DNA from: JAWLFI01 sp041685645
GTDB taxonomy: Bacteria > Bacteroidota > Bacteroidia > Chitinophagales > Saprospiraceae
DNA: 40,372 bases
Assembly: GCA_041685645.1 (NCBI GenBank)
Contig: JAWLFI010000002.1
Location: forward strand, 1 to 40,372
Reading direction: 5' to 3'
Notes under the pieces: model-generated
Databases searched by the model: none
The model's input: only the letters and a program-made list of their open reading frames with translations
What the model was told of the DNA's origin: nothing
Shown: positions 8,484-17,185 of the stretch, piece after piece
Layout: every line of letters starts with the position of its first letter
How positions within the stretch are numbered: the first letter of the stretch is position 1
Translations under genes and position numbers: made by a program

Positions 8484-9782
8484 TTATTTTTCCGATTCCT
8501 TCTCTGCCTTAGTCGAAAGCACAGAATTCCACAATTTATTCGCCTGAAACGACCAGTGGGTCTCCTCGGGTAAGGCCCGACCACCCGGCCATCGCCCGCT
8601 ATTAACTTCGGTGATAAAATCAGCTAATGCACGATGAATCATTTCCGGGCTTTGCTCTTCCGAAAAGAGACAGCGACCATTTCCCATCCGCTCAACCCAA
8701 TGACTCAACTCGGAATCTGAGGGCCCGTCGATGATTGCAAATATCGGCCGTTGAGCCGCCAGATATTCAAATAACTTGGCACTGAGAATCCCTTTTTGCT
8801 GAGGCTGTGACCAACTGAGCAGTAAGTTCATATGGCTGCTCGCCTGCAGAGCTAAGCTGTCTTTCATGCCCACCATTGCATTCACCTCACAAAACTCAGT
8901 CGTTCCTTCCCTACGGATGAGCTCTCTACAGGCGCGGTGATCCGGGCCATAATAATAAAATCGAAGCGCCATCTTATTTTCGGCCTGCTCCATCACCTTT
9001 TTCAAGCCTTGCAGGAATAAAGTAATGGCCTTCCATCGACCGTAGAGCGTTCCGGTGTAATGAATCGTAAAATCTTCGGTCAAATGGACCTTTGGATGTT
9101 TGCTTAGCGGTCCCGTTCCATTGTATATTATCTCAATCCGTGAGTGATAGGGTCGCAAGGACTCAGCAACGCCCTCTGAAACGGCAGTAAGTAGATCTGC
9201 TCTTTGCAAAATCTTCCGGTTCACGCGCTCCTGCTTCCGTGGCCAATATGGGCTAAATGAAGCTTGATTGTGCAAGGGATCTCTAAAATCTGCCAGCCAA
9301 TAGAGCTGGGGAAACTCCATTTTGAGTTGGGATCCGATCCAATGATCTGCATACGGTCCGTAAGAGGTGAAAAGGTGAGTAATTTTTTTGGTTCGGACGA
9401 TCTCTTTTGCTCTTTTGAGCATATTTCGAATGTAGTGCCGGCCGCCATCATCGAAGAAATAAAAAAAAGGCCAGGTCTTGCGCAATTGCAATAGCCGCCG
9501 CCCTAAACCACTGTCTTTTGCCTTCGTATTTACCGTAGCTTGCCGATCGCTGGATATGACAATCCTCCGCATGGCTCTCAAGTCGAGATGCGGGACTACT
9601 TCCAGATGCCGCGGGGATATTTCTAAATGAGTGTCATGAGGCAATTCGTGATACTCTCGGCTCGTCAAGACAAAAATCTCCTCAAAATGCGGCTGAGCCG
9701 TCAGATATACATGCGCCAATCGTTTACTACTGACGGACTGTGTGGGGGGAAAGCGATAATGTAGCATCAGAAGCCGACTCAT
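8484..9782 (-). CDS. GT4-like glycosyltransferase
   Basis: The 432-residue protein starts MSRLLMLHYRFPP, a typical first strand of a GT-B fold, and has SVSSKRLAHVY directly after it, as in GT4 enzymes with a mobile acceptor loop. The C-terminal half has the donor-binding Rossmann domain: FTIHYTGTLYGRW, a long helix, LRFYYYGP, and the acidic region GILSAKLFEYLAAQRPIFAII, corresponding to the EALA/E-x7-E motif of retaining GT4 enzymes. It should transfer a nucleotide-activated sugar to an envelope glycan. The start codon overlaps the stop codon of the upstream glycosyltransferase by four bases (ATGA), so the two are translationally coupled. Sugar specificity cannot be read. Confidence 0.85.
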   Translation of the reverse strand: MSRLLMLHYRFPPTQSVSSKRLAHVYLTAQPHFEEIFVLTSREYHELPHDTHLEISPRHLEVVPHLDLRAMRRIVISSDRQATVNTKAKDSGLGRRLLQLRKTWPFFYFFDDGGRHYIRNMLKRAKEIVRTKKITHLFTSYGPYADHWIGSQLKMEFPQLYWLADFRDPLHNQASFSPYWPRKQERVNRKILQRADLLTAVSEGVAESLRPYHSRIEIIYNGTGPLSKHPKVHLTEDFTIHYTGTLYGRWKAITLFLQGLKKVMEQAENKMALRFYYYGPDHRACRELIRREGTTEFCEVNAMVGMKDSLALQASSHMNLLLSWSQPQQKGILSAKLFEYLAAQRPIFAIIDGPSDSELSHWVERMGNGRCLFSEEQSPEMIHRALADFITEVNSGRWPGGRALPEETHWSFQANKLWNSVLSTKAEKESEK

Positions 9783-10897
9783 GAGGGTACTGCTTCTCTG
9801 TGAGCCTTGACGAAATCTAAATACATCTGATTCATATCGGCTTGCTTGAATTGGTGCTGCACTCGAATTCTGCCCGCTTCTCCCATGGCTTGCAATTCTT
9901 GCGGATGCATTTCATAGGCTGTTTTCATGGCTTGAGTCAGTGCTTCAGTATTCCTTATGGGCACAGTCCAACCACAATTTTCGTCAATGGTGTCTTTACA
10001 TCCCGGCGCATCAGTTGTAATAATCGGTTTTTCCATCGCCATTGCTTCGAGAATTGCAGTGGACAATCCTTCCCGGTAGGAGGGCAACACAAAGACATCA
10101 CATTGAGCTAAAAACGGTCGTACATCATCTGTTTTCCCATAGTATTCTACTACTCCCTCCGCCAGCCATTGAGCTAATTCCGTATGAGGAATGACGGTTG
10201 GATTTTTTGCATCCAATGGACCCAATAAAGCGCATCTCACTTTTAGTCCCCAACTCTTCAGGCTGCGGGCAGCTGAGACAAATTCCCGAACGCCTTTATC
10301 GGATAAGATCCTTCCAACAAATAAAAAGGTAAACTCCTGTGATGCTTTTTCTCTGGCTTGAAAGTGTTGCAAATCAATGCCCACGCCCTGGACTATTAGT
10401 TTTTGTGAGGCTTGGGTGATTCCCAGCTTATGAAAGAGTTTCAAATCTTCCCGATTCCGAAAAATAATACTTTCGGCGGAGCCAAGACTAAAGCGGTACA
10501 TCTGGGTCGCGATCGATCTCAATAAGGATCCATGGCTAAAGGTATATCCCAGGCCCGTGATGCTGGGGACACAAGTCAGATTTAACTTTTTGGCTGCCCG
10601 TGTACTGTAAATATTTGGCTTGATGGTAAAGCTGAAAATCAGATCTGGCCGGAGTCGCTTGAAGTGCCCTTTTATCTCCCGATAGAGGAGGAAGTCACGG
10701 ACTGGATTCTTGCCGGAAGCATCTACGTATTGAAGGTGTATAAGGTGAAGTCGGGGAACGCCGCTGAAATGGGAAACATAGCGATCCATGGGAGCAATCA
10801 GTATTACTTCCAACCCACTGGATAGAAGATCTCGTATCATGGAACGATACTTATACAAAAACCAGGTACTATTCGCAACCAGGCAAATTCGCTTCAT
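9779..10897 (-). CDS. GT4 family glycosyltransferase
   Basis: The 372-residue product starts at ATG 10897 (MKRICLVANSTWFLYKYR), a normal GT-B first strand; a longer ATG reading from 10963 adds 22 residues with no family match. The N-terminal acceptor domain has DLIFSFTIKPNIYSTRAAKKL and ITGLGYTFSHG, as in galactosyl- or N-acetylgalactosaminyl-transferases of the PglA/CapM kind. The donor domain has FLFVGRILSDKGVREF, VEYYGKTDDVRPFLAQCDVFVLPSYREGLSTAILEAMAMEKPIITTDAPGC, with the conserved E-x7-E. It probably adds a hexose or HexNAc to an undecaprenyl-linked glycan at the inner membrane. It overlaps the next glycosyltransferase by four bases. No flippase or polymerase genes are nearby. Confidence 0.88.
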   Translation of the reverse strand: MKRICLVANSTWFLYKYRSMIRDLLSSGLEVILIAPMDRYVSHFSGVPRLHLIHLQYVDASGKNPVRDFLLYREIKGHFKRLRPDLIFSFTIKPNIYSTRAAKKLNLTCVPSITGLGYTFSHGSLLRSIATQMYRFSLGSAESIIFRNREDLKLFHKLGITQASQKLIVQGVGIDLQHFQAREKASQEFTFLFVGRILSDKGVREFVSAARSLKSWGLKVRCALLGPLDAKNPTVIPHTELAQWLAEGVVEYYGKTDDVRPFLAQCDVFVLPSYREGLSTAILEAMAMEKPIITTDAPGCKDTIDENCGWTVPIRNTEALTQAMKTAYEMHPQELQAMGEAGRIRVQHQFKQADMNQMYLDFVKAHREAVPS

Positions 10898-11029
10898 GTT
10901 TTGTCTTATTCCCCCTAATAACAAAATCCCAATATATATCTTTTTAGATAAACGAATATACATCGAAAGTTAACATAGGGTTTTTTTATCAGAGATGGCA
11001 TTTTGGCCTATTTTATTGACTTGAAAGTA

Positions 11030-11794
11030 TTAATTTGTCCACCTGGCATATTGCAAACCCACAGCCTCGTGCAGCCATGTGCCCCACCACCTTAGCCGTT
11101 GGTTCCAATTGGAGACCCAAAACTCAAAAGGGGCGTCGGGATCCTCTTTGATGATAAAGTGAGCAGGCGCCATAAGGGGCTGCATACCGGCCGCCTCAAA
11201 TAAATATTGCGCCCGGGGCAAATGGATGGCAGAACTCACTACAATCAACCGCTCCTCTGTCCGCAAGCGGGCCTTCACGGCCAGAGCTTCTGTGGCCGTA
11301 TTCACTCCACTGCGGAGTTGCAGGGTATCTGAAGGACTCACTCCCCAGGCGACCGCCGCCCGGGCACTTACCTCAGCTTGCGAGACAGAACTGTTAAAAT
11401 GCGCCCCGGATAAGGCCAGACGCGCCTGAGGTAAAGCGCGGTAAATCCGCCATCCTTCCATGATTCTGAGGCTTGTTTTTTCACTGACTTGATGTCTTGC
11501 CCCTAAATTAGGGTCAGAGACCTTCCCCGCACCCAAGACTACAATAAAATACTTCTGACTCGTATCTAAATCATTCGGTTCCAGAGAGACAAATTGGTTT
11601 TCTTTTTTGGAAATAAAATATTCCGGCATCGGCGTGCACAAAAACAGAAGAAACCCAACCACTATGACCCATAACAGCAGCCGAACGCCTCTTTTTCCCT
11701 TGCTTTCTCGCCACAGCAGCACCCAAAGAATAATTCCCGCCGCCAACAGATAATGATAGGGATCCAATAAGAAATATGCGATAGAGCGAATCAT
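11030..11794 (-). CDS. YdcF/SanA-like (DUF218) membrane protein
   Basis: The 254-residue protein opens with two hydrophobic helices (about 4-25 and 38-55), which anchor it in the inner membrane. The remaining DUF218 domain has FIVVLGAGKV, RIMEGWRIYRALPQARLALSGA, the helix SQAEVSARAAVAWGV, SGVNTATEALAVKARLRTEERLIVVSSAIHLPRAQYLFEAAG and a C-terminal amphipathic helix. The motif order (G-A-G, S-G, NTxTEA, SSAxHxPRA) fits SanA/YdcF/ElyC proteins. Some family members act in envelope integrity, but the biochemical role is not settled. It sits upstream of the glycosyltransferase pair in the same direction, 132 bases away, which fits an envelope role. Confidence 0.82.
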   Translation of the reverse strand: MIRSIAYFLLDPYHYLLAAGIILWVLLWRESKGKRGVRLLLWVIVVGFLLFLCTPMPEYFISKKENQFVSLEPNDLDTSQKYFIVVLGAGKVSDPNLGARHQVSEKTSLRIMEGWRIYRALPQARLALSGAHFNSSVSQAEVSARAAVAWGVSPSDTLQLRSGVNTATEALAVKARLRTEERLIVVSSAIHLPRAQYLFEAAGMQPLMAPAHFIIKEDPDAPFEFWVSNWNQRLRWWGTWLHEAVGLQYARWTN

Positions 11795-11871
11795 AATCCC
11801 AAGATACGCAAAACAATATCGCCCTCAGCGGTTTTGACCCCATGAAGTCCGGGCATTTATCGACGTTTCAT

Positions 11872-11879
11872 TAGCTTTG
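11872..11879 (+). promoter_or_regulatory. Possible -7 box for the TrpF-like gene
   Basis: TAGCTTTG fits TAnnTTTG and lies 16 bases before the ATG at 11896. No convincing TTTG -33 element is found at the expected distance, and the implied leader would be very short. Low confidence. Confidence 0.3.
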
Positions 11880-11895
11880 CAGAAAATCAATCCAC

Positions 11896-12504
11896 ATGCT
11901 GCCCATACCCATTATAGCTTCCAATATCAGCCATCTGACCGATGCCCGTTACTTTGCCGCCTGGTTGGTCGAATGGATGTCCTTTCCCCTCGATGGACCC
12001 GATGCCATCCGCCCTCAAACGGCCATCCAATTGGCGGAATGGGTGGAGGGACCTGAATTGGCCGCTCGATACGAAATGACAGCACTCGACGAAATTCAGG
12101 AACAGTGGGATACACTGCCCATGCAAGGATTAATTTTATCCGGTCAACACTATTTGTCCCAATTGGCCCTGCATCCGGTAGAGCAACCTTACTTTTTGGA
12201 GCTTCCTCTGGATACACGCCCGGATGTCATCCGCCAAATTGATCACTTCTCACCACATGGCGTGATTTTGTTTGCCGGAGACCAAACATTAAGCCCAAAA
12301 ACATTCATTCCCTGGAGTGCTTGCTCTTGCCCTCTTTATTTGCACGTCCAAAATCACGATATCGAAGAACTCTGGACCTTAGTAGATCGAGAAATCATCC
12401 TGGGTTGGGCCGTGTCCGGTGCAGGCGAAGAAAAAGTGGGCTTTAAGTCCTTTGATGCTCAGGACGAAATTTACGAATTCCTCCTGGATCGCGAGATGCC
12501 CTAG
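11896..12504 (+). CDS. Phosphoribosylanthranilate isomerase-like barrel protein
   Basis: The 202-residue protein begins LPIPIIASNISHLTDARYFAAWLVEWMSFPLD, which resembles the first two strands of TrpF (normally a K-I-C-G start, then ITNLEDARYAA and LGF). Later strands also resemble a TIM barrel (YFLELPLD, HGVILFAGD, LYLHVQN, IILGWAVSGAGEEKVGFKSFDAQDEIYEFL). The catalytic cysteine of the KICG motif is absent (the start reads PIIAS), and so is a clear GGxxPxN phosphate-binding end. No other trp genes are in the window. It is therefore a TrpF-fold relative that may have lost isomerase activity. It converges on the YqeY gene with 12 bases between stop codons. Confidence 0.6.
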   Translation: MLPIPIIASNISHLTDARYFAAWLVEWMSFPLDGPDAIRPQTAIQLAEWVEGPELAARYEMTALDEIQEQWDTLPMQGLILSGQHYLSQLALHPVEQPYFLELPLDTRPDVIRQIDHFSPHGVILFAGDQTLSPKTFIPWSACSCPLYLHVQNHDIEELWTLVDREIILGWAVSGAGEEKVGFKSFDAQDEIYEFLLDREMP

Positions 12505-12516
12505 TGGCCCTAAGGC

Positions 12517-12963
12517 TTACTTCAATAAATCCTTGACAAATTTTGCCATCATGGAACTATCGGCCTTGCCCGCCAGTGTCTGATTGGCATTGCTCATGAC
12601 AGCCCCCATATCCTTCATGCTGCTGGCACCTAGATTATCGATGATCTCTTTCAATTTCGCCCTGAGAGCCTCTTCAGAGAGGGGCTCCGGCATATAGTTT
12701 TTAATCGTCGCGATCTCTTCCCGTTCTTTCTTCGCCAGGTCCTCCCGCCCCTGCTCTTCGTAAATCGAAAGGGACTCCTTTCGCTGTTTAACTAATTTTT
12801 GAAGTATCTGAATCTCCTTTTCCTCAGTCATCTCTTCTCCACTCCCATCCGTTTTGGCCATCAACAATGCACTTTTCACTGCGCGCAGCCCCCTGAGAGC
12901 CGCCTTGTCCTTGGCTTTCATAGCCGTTTTCATGTCTTGATTAATTTGCTCTTCTAAACTCAT
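12517..12963 (-). CDS. GatB/YqeY domain protein
   Basis: From ATG 12963 the product is 148 residues (MSLEEQINQDMKTAMKAKDK), the usual length for the YqeY family; a longer ATG reading would overlap rsgA. It is all helical: an N-terminal bundle (LRGLRAVKSALLMAKTD, QILQKLVKQRKESLSIYEEQGREDLAKKE) and a C-terminal domain with YMPEPLSEEALRAKLKEII and KDMGAVMSNANQTLAGKADSSMMAKFVKDLL. YqeY resembles the tail of the GatB amidotransferase subunit and may bind tRNA; its role is not well established. It follows rsgA by 17 bases and is probably in the same transcript. Confidence 0.9.
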   Translation of the reverse strand: MSLEEQINQDMKTAMKAKDKAALRGLRAVKSALLMAKTDGSGEEMTEEKEIQILQKLVKQRKESLSIYEEQGREDLAKKEREEIATIKNYMPEPLSEEALRAKLKEIIDNLGASSMKDMGAVMSNANQTLAGKADSSMMAKFVKDLLK

Positions 12964-12980
12964 GTTTTGTTTATTTATTT

Positions 12981-13946
12981 TTACAATTCTGGTCGTTCCC
13001 ATTGGTTCTGAGCCTCCACTTCCTTCAAAATTTGAAGGTAATGCTGATATCTCATTTTCGAAACGCGCCCCTCTTTCAGAGCTTTTTTTACCTCACATCC
13101 CGGCTCATTTCTGTGCGTACAATCTCCAAAACGACATTTTGCACTTAAAATAAAGAACTCGCGGAAATTATGAGCCACATCCTGCGCTGTCAAATGATTA
13201 AAAGAGAGGTTTTTTATACCCGGGCTATCGATAATAGCTCCGTTTTCTCCCCAGGCAAACATCTCGGCATGGGTGGTCGTGTGTTGCCCCTTCCCCGAGG
13301 TTTCCGATACCTCAGCCGTTTTGATACCCAGTCCCGGTTGCAGTTGATTGAGTAACGTGGATTTTCCAACGCCCGACTGCCCGGCGACTAAACTCGTCTT
13401 TTCATCAAAATAGCTTCGCAATGCATCTAAACCCGTCTCATCCACCGCGGAGGTCAGCACCGTCGCATACCCGATAGCCTCGTAAATCGCCTGTAGACCG
13501 CGAACCTGTGCCCATTGATCTTCATCCAACAGATCTACCTTATTCATAACGATGACCACCGGAATATCGTGCCCCTCTGTCATGAGCAAAAAGCGATCGA
13601 TAAACCCCGGCTTCAAGTCGGGCTCCACAAAAGTCGTCACCAATACCGTCTGATCCACATTAGCAGCCATCAGGTGCAAGCCGTGTTTTTGCCGGGGCGA
13701 TTGCCGCACGACATAATTTTTTCGCCGCTCAATCTCCACAATTTGCCCCATCACCGGATCCTCCTCCTGTATGATATCCAGCAGGACGCGATCACCCACC
13801 GCCACAGGATTCGTCAACTTAAAACCCTTCATTCGAAATTTGCCGCGAATCCGACTTCGAATGCGCTCGCCACCCTCCGTCAGCACCTCGTAATGAGACC
13901 CCGTCGAGCGCACCACCGTCCCTTTTTCCCTTTGCGTCTCTTTCAT
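12981..13946 (-). CDS. rsgA: Ribosome small subunit GTPase RsgA
   Basis: The 321-residue protein has the circularly permuted GTPase order of RsgA: an OB-fold at about 10-80 (GTVVRSTGSHYEVLTEGG, IRSRIRGKFRMKG), G4 MNKVDLLDE, G5 TSA, then G1 GQSGVGKSTLLNQL, G2 TTTHAEM and G3 DSPGIK. It ends in a zinc-binding motif with CRFGDCTH and EPGCEVKKAL. RsgA checks the decoding centre in late 30S assembly. The open frame extends 31 codons upstream to 14039, but those codons are lysine-rich, lack homology, and run into a repeat element, so the ATG at 13946 (MKETQREKGTVV) is preferred. It is followed by the YqeY gene. Confidence 0.93.
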   Translation of the reverse strand: MKETQREKGTVVRSTGSHYEVLTEGGERIRSRIRGKFRMKGFKLTNPVAVGDRVLLDIIQEEDPVMGQIVEIERRKNYVVRQSPRQKHGLHLMAANVDQTVLVTTFVEPDLKPGFIDRFLLMTEGHDIPVVIVMNKVDLLDEDQWAQVRGLQAIYEAIGYATVLTSAVDETGLDALRSYFDEKTSLVAGQSGVGKSTLLNQLQPGLGIKTAEVSETSGKGQHTTTHAEMFAWGENGAIIDSPGIKNLSFNHLTAQDVAHNFREFFILSAKCRFGDCTHRNEPGCEVKKALKEGRVSKMRYQHYLQILKEVEAQNQWERPEL

Positions 13947-14020
13947 GTCCTCAAAATACGAGAATTTTTTCCTTTTTACTATCGTCACCACCTTGATTTT
14001 GCTTTCCTTTTTTTTCTGGA

Positions 14021-14160
14021 TTTGGGCGGCACCCCGCATCCTCGCCCAAAGGCGCTCGGCTGCGCGGTCGGGCTATGCAGGGCTGTCGGTCCTTCGCCCG
14101 GGGCTGATGCCCGGTCTCGGACGGGCCGCCAGCGGCGGCCCCCCTTACTATCCCTGCCGC
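14021..14160 (+). repeat. Three-hairpin intergenic element, copy 2
   Basis: The element begins TTTGGGCGG and ends TATCCCTGCCGC. The central junction GGTCGGGCTATG is intact, followed by GGGCTGTCGGTCC as in copies 3 and 4. Hairpin 3 is GGGCCGC with GCGGCCC (about 14122-14142). Hairpins 1 and 2 are less regular than in other copies. It is GC-rich against its surroundings. Unlike copies 1 and 3-5 it does not follow a gene: it starts 75 bases upstream of rsgA, pointing away from it. Confidence 0.72.
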
Positions 14161-14464
14161 GGGCTTCCCGGCTCATTTTTCCTTTGTGAGACGGGACAAA
14201 ATATCCCGCGAATAGACTCCCTTCACGCACTTTTCACACGATCATTGCAGAGCGTCTTCCCAAAAGGCAGAGAATTTGTGATAAAACCCCAATTGAGGAC
14301 TTCCATCCCTCTGTTTTCAGCATCTGGACATCCCGCCGAAGGTCCACTCACTGCATGGAGTGCCCCCTTAGGGACTGGCTTCTGAGAAGCTTTTCAATGG
14401 TTTACATTATAAATTCTACCTCATTCTATAATCAATTTCTGCCATTGCTTGTTCTTCCATCGAT
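14161..14464 (+). other. Intergenic stretch without a recognisable gene
   Basis: This part of the 720-base gap between rsgA and the transporter holds no convincing open frame. One small GGGA/TCCC hairpin is visible near 14193-14206. Composition shifts from GC-rich next to the repeat to AT-rich towards the palindromic element. Nothing else is identified. Confidence 0.5.
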
Positions 14465-14631
14465 CTAGTGTCATTACCACTAAATTCGATACAGACCAGG
14501 TCTTGATCTTTTTGTCCAGATCTTCGTTGCTCTTCAGTCACAGAGGTACGGCTATTCTCTTTCATCTCGACTTGATCTGAACAAAAATCTGCTGCGACTT
14601 TTCTATGTTTATTTAGTGGTAATGACACTAG
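14465..14631. repeat. MITE-like palindromic element with 21-bp inverted ends
   Basis: A perfect 21-base inverted repeat lies at 14465-14485 (starting CTAGTGTCATTACC) and 14611-14631 (ending GGTAATGACACTAG). The next 37 bases inward on each side can be aligned without gaps, ending in the shared words GATTTTTG/GATCTTTTTG and CAGATC, so the two halves form a long imperfect hairpin. The element is 167 bases long and encodes no recognisable protein; the 70-codon open frame on its minus strand has no family features. Just outside the right end GACACTAG is repeated. No clear target-site duplication is visible. It lies 35 bases upstream of the transporter start. Confidence 0.65.
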
Positions 14632-14666
14632 TGGAGTGACACTAGCTATTATTTAAGAAGTACCCT

Positions 14667-16946
14667 ATGGACCCATCGAAATTCCCGTCTTGGTTTGAGC
14701 GCTATTGGAAGTGGAGAAAAGGCTGGATCGTTCTTTTTATCTCTCTTTTTTTATTTTCCCTGGCAGGCCTGCCTTCGCTCAAATTCAATTTTAGCTTTGA
14801 GCAGTTCTTTCCCACGGGTGACGAGGACTTAGAGTTTTTTATGGACTTTGTCGAAGACTTTGAAACGGACGACAATTTTTTGCTGCTTTCCTTTCAGCAC
14901 GAGCCCCATGTCTTTGACTCTACCTTTCTCTCCCGCGTCGATAGCGTGGCCCGGGCAATACGCACCATGCCACATATCAGTCAAGTGCGATCCCTGACTC
15001 AATTGAGTTTCCCCAGAAAAACACCTTTTGGCCCCGTTCCCGTCAGATTGATCCAATGGGAAGACAGCACCCAACTCGCAGAAGCTCGTCAAACACTTCC
15101 CCGGGATCCGCGATTCTCCGGCCGACTCATCTCTCCGGCCGGCACAGATCTCATCGTTTTTGTGAAAACCACAGATAATCTCACCATAGAACAAGCCCGG
15201 GAACTGAGAGTGGAACTGGATCCCTTGTTGGAGGATTACGCCCCGCAGCCGGTGCGCACTTTGGGCAGGGCATATATCACCACCGAATTAGTAGATATGC
15301 AAATTTGGGAGGTTGGAAAGTCCTCCGTCATCGCCTCTGCATTGATTGCTATCGTTATGTTTTTCCTGTATCGCCGCCGTACGGGTATTTTGATTTCATT
15401 GAGCTCTATATTACTCACTCTCATCTTGTTTTTTGGCTATCTCGCCTGGAGTGGAAGTTCACTGTCCGTCATGTCGGCCCTATTTCCCATTATCATGATT
15501 ATAGTTGGGACGTCTGACGTGATACACATCATGAGTAAGTACCTGGACGAGGGCGCCCGCGAGAAAAGCCGGAAACTCGCCTTGTACATAACGATGAAAG
15601 AAATTGGTCTAGCGACCCTTTTGACTTCAGTGACAACAGCCGTGGGCTTTGCTTCCCTGAGTTATAGCCGGATTGTCTCCATTCAGGAGTTTGGCTTTAG
15701 CGCAGCCATTGGCGTGCTGATCGCCTATGTTACTGTCATATTTTTTACTACTTCCTGGTTGAGTTATTACGACCACACTGATTTGAGAAAGCAGGGTCGG
15801 CTGGATCAGTGGTGGCCCAATCAACTGATGAAGGTGTATCATTTTACGCTCGACAAGTCTCGCTGGATTCTTTGGAGCCTTCCCGTGGGCATCATCGTAT
15901 CTTTATGGGGCATTTCTATGATTAGTACGAATTACAATATCACTGACAATCTTCCCGAGGGCTATAAAGTCACCGAGGACTTCCTGTACTTCGAAGAAAT
16001 TTTCGGTGGTTACAGGCCCTATGAATATGCGCTCACGGCTGAAGATGGCGGTCAAATTTTGGAATACGAAAAAATGAGCGCTATTGCCGATTTGGAAGAG
16101 TATTTGCGCGAATTGGATTACGTGCAACGGGTCAATGGCCCCGCCGAATTGTTTTCCTTCATTCACATGTTTGAAAACAGAAACAGGATCGATAGTTTTT
16201 CCTTCCCACCGGACAAAGCCACCTATGAACAATACCGAGAGCGCCTGCAGAGCCTGGGCTACCAAACTGCTGCACAAAAATTGTTGAGCCGGGATGGGAA
16301 AAAGGCCAGAGTGAGCTCTACCATCCAGGACATAGGCGCCGATAGCGTAAAATTCGCACAAGCGCACATTCGCGATTGGTTTGAGCCGAGGGCCAAGGCG
16401 GCCGGACTTTCTTTCAAAGCGACGGGAACGGGGGTCATTCTCGACAAGAACTCCGAATACGTTCGGACGAGTTTGCTCTACGGTCTCGGTCTGGCCGTGG
16501 GCGTGGTGAGTGTTTTGATGGCTCTCTTATTCCGCTCAATCCCCATGCTTTTTATCGCTCTGGTTCCCAATGTCGTTCCTCTGATTATGGCCGGAGCATT
16601 ACTCGGGTTTACGGGCACAGATCTGGAGGCAGGCATCGCTATCATCTTTGCGGTTGTGTTTGGTATTGCCGTGGATGACACGATTCACTTTCTCAGTAAG
16701 TACAAATTGGCCCGAAATAAGGGACTAGATCAGGAAACCGCTCTAAAAATCACCTTTACGGAAACCGGGAAGGCGATTTTATTGACCTCCATCATATTAT
16801 TTGCCGGCTTTATGATTCTCTTTTTTTCAGCTCACCCGCCCACGCGAACGGTGGGATGGTTGATTGCAGTGACATTATTGAGTGCACTCGTTGCCGATGT
16901 ATTATTGATCCCCTTGCTCCTGCGCAAGTTTGGTAAAAAAATGTAA
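14667..16946 (+). CDS. RND superfamily (MMPL-type) transporter
   Basis: The 759-residue protein has the duplicated RND layout: one helix (about 18-37), an extracytoplasmic domain (about 40-205), five helices (about 212-370, including LFPIIMIIVGTSDVIHIMSKYL), a further helix near 395-415, a second extracytoplasmic domain (about 420-600) and a final helix group (about 605-755) with VFGIAVDDTIHFLSKYK. The aspartates in the two IGTSD/VDDTIHF motifs match the proton-relay positions of the family. Members move lipids, sterol-like compounds or other hydrophobic molecules across the inner membrane using the proton gradient. No membrane-fusion or outer-membrane partner is adjacent, as usual for the MMPL/HAE2-3 branch. 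Substrate is unknown. Confidence 0.88.
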   Translation: MDPSKFPSWFERYWKWRKGWIVLFISLFLFSLAGLPSLKFNFSFEQFFPTGDEDLEFFMDFVEDFETDDNFLLLSFQHEPHVFDSTFLSRVDSVARAIRTMPHISQVRSLTQLSFPRKTPFGPVPVRLIQWEDSTQLAEARQTLPRDPRFSGRLISPAGTDLIVFVKTTDNLTIEQARELRVELDPLLEDYAPQPVRTLGRAYITTELVDMQIWEVGKSSVIASALIAIVMFFLYRRRTGILISLSSILLTLILFFGYLAWSGSSLSVMSALFPIIMIIVGTSDVIHIMSKYLDEGAREKSRKLALYITMKEIGLATLLTSVTTAVGFASLSYSRIVSIQEFGFSAAIGVLIAYVTVIFFTTSWLSYYDHTDLRKQGRLDQWWPNQLMKVYHFTLDKSRWILWSLPVGIIVSLWGISMISTNYNITDNLPEGYKVTEDFLYFEEIFGGYRPYEYALTAEDGGQILEYEKMSAIADLEEYLRELDYVQRVNGPAELFSFIHMFENRNRIDSFSFPPDKATYEQYRERLQSLGYQTAAQKLLSRDGKKARVSSTIQDIGADSVKFAQAHIRDWFEPRAKAAGLSFKATGTGVILDKNSEYVRTSLLYGLGLAVGVVSVLMALLFRSIPMLFIALVPNVVPLIMAGALLGFTGTDLEAGIAIIFAVVFGIAVDDTIHFLSKYKLARNKGLDQETALKITFTETGKAILLTSIILFAGFMILFFSAHPPTRTVGWLIAVTLLSALVADVLLIPLLLRKFGKKM

Positions 16947-16953
16947 TTGCTCT

Positions 16954-16983
16954 TTTGTTATTGAGTAACTTATTTTATCTTTG
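16954..16983 (+). promoter_or_regulatory. Promoter of tRNA-Gln
   Basis: TTTG at 16954-16957 and TATCTTTG at 16976-16983 are separated by 18 bases, a near-ideal Bacteroidota -33/-7 pair (TTTG, TAnnTTTG). The tRNA begins 14 bases after the -7 box. The promoter starts only 8 bases after the transporter's stop codon. Confidence 0.8.
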
Positions 16984-16997
16984 GGGCGCCGAATCAC

Positions 16998-17069
16998 AGA
17001 CCCGTGGTGTAATCGGTAACACAGCAGGTTTTGGTCCTGTCGTTCCAGGTTCGAGTCCTGGCGGGTCTA
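16998..17069 (+). tRNA. tRNA-Gln (anticodon TTG)
   Basis: The acceptor stem AGACCCG pairs perfectly with CGGGTCT, followed by discriminator A at 17069. The D arm contains GGTGTAATCGGTAACAC. The anticodon arm is GCAGG, loop TTTTGGT, CCTGT, giving anticodon TTG, which reads CAA/CAG glutamine codons. The T arm has CCAGGTTCGAGTCCTGG. CCA is not encoded. It has its own promoter immediately upstream. Confidence 0.96.
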
Positions 17070-17185
17070 CTATTTAATGTGAAGCATAACAATTTCTTCA
17101 CAATCCTCTAAAGTAGGGGTTAAACTTCTGATTTTACTTTGTGGTGGGTACAGATCAATTAGTTTTGAGTTGTATGCACAGGATG

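Noticed and set aside
12981..14039. Longer RsgA start using the upstream 31 codons
   Set aside because: The extra residues are lysine-rich, lack RsgA similarity and extend into repeat copy 2.
13515..14189. 224-codon plus-strand open frame opposite rsgA
   Set aside because: It is antisense to clear RsgA motifs, its composition is histidine- and arginine-rich, and it runs into the three-hairpin element.
14416..14628. 70-codon open frame on the minus strand
   Set aside because: It lies mostly inside the inverted-repeat element, has no family features and its ends coincide with the palindrome.
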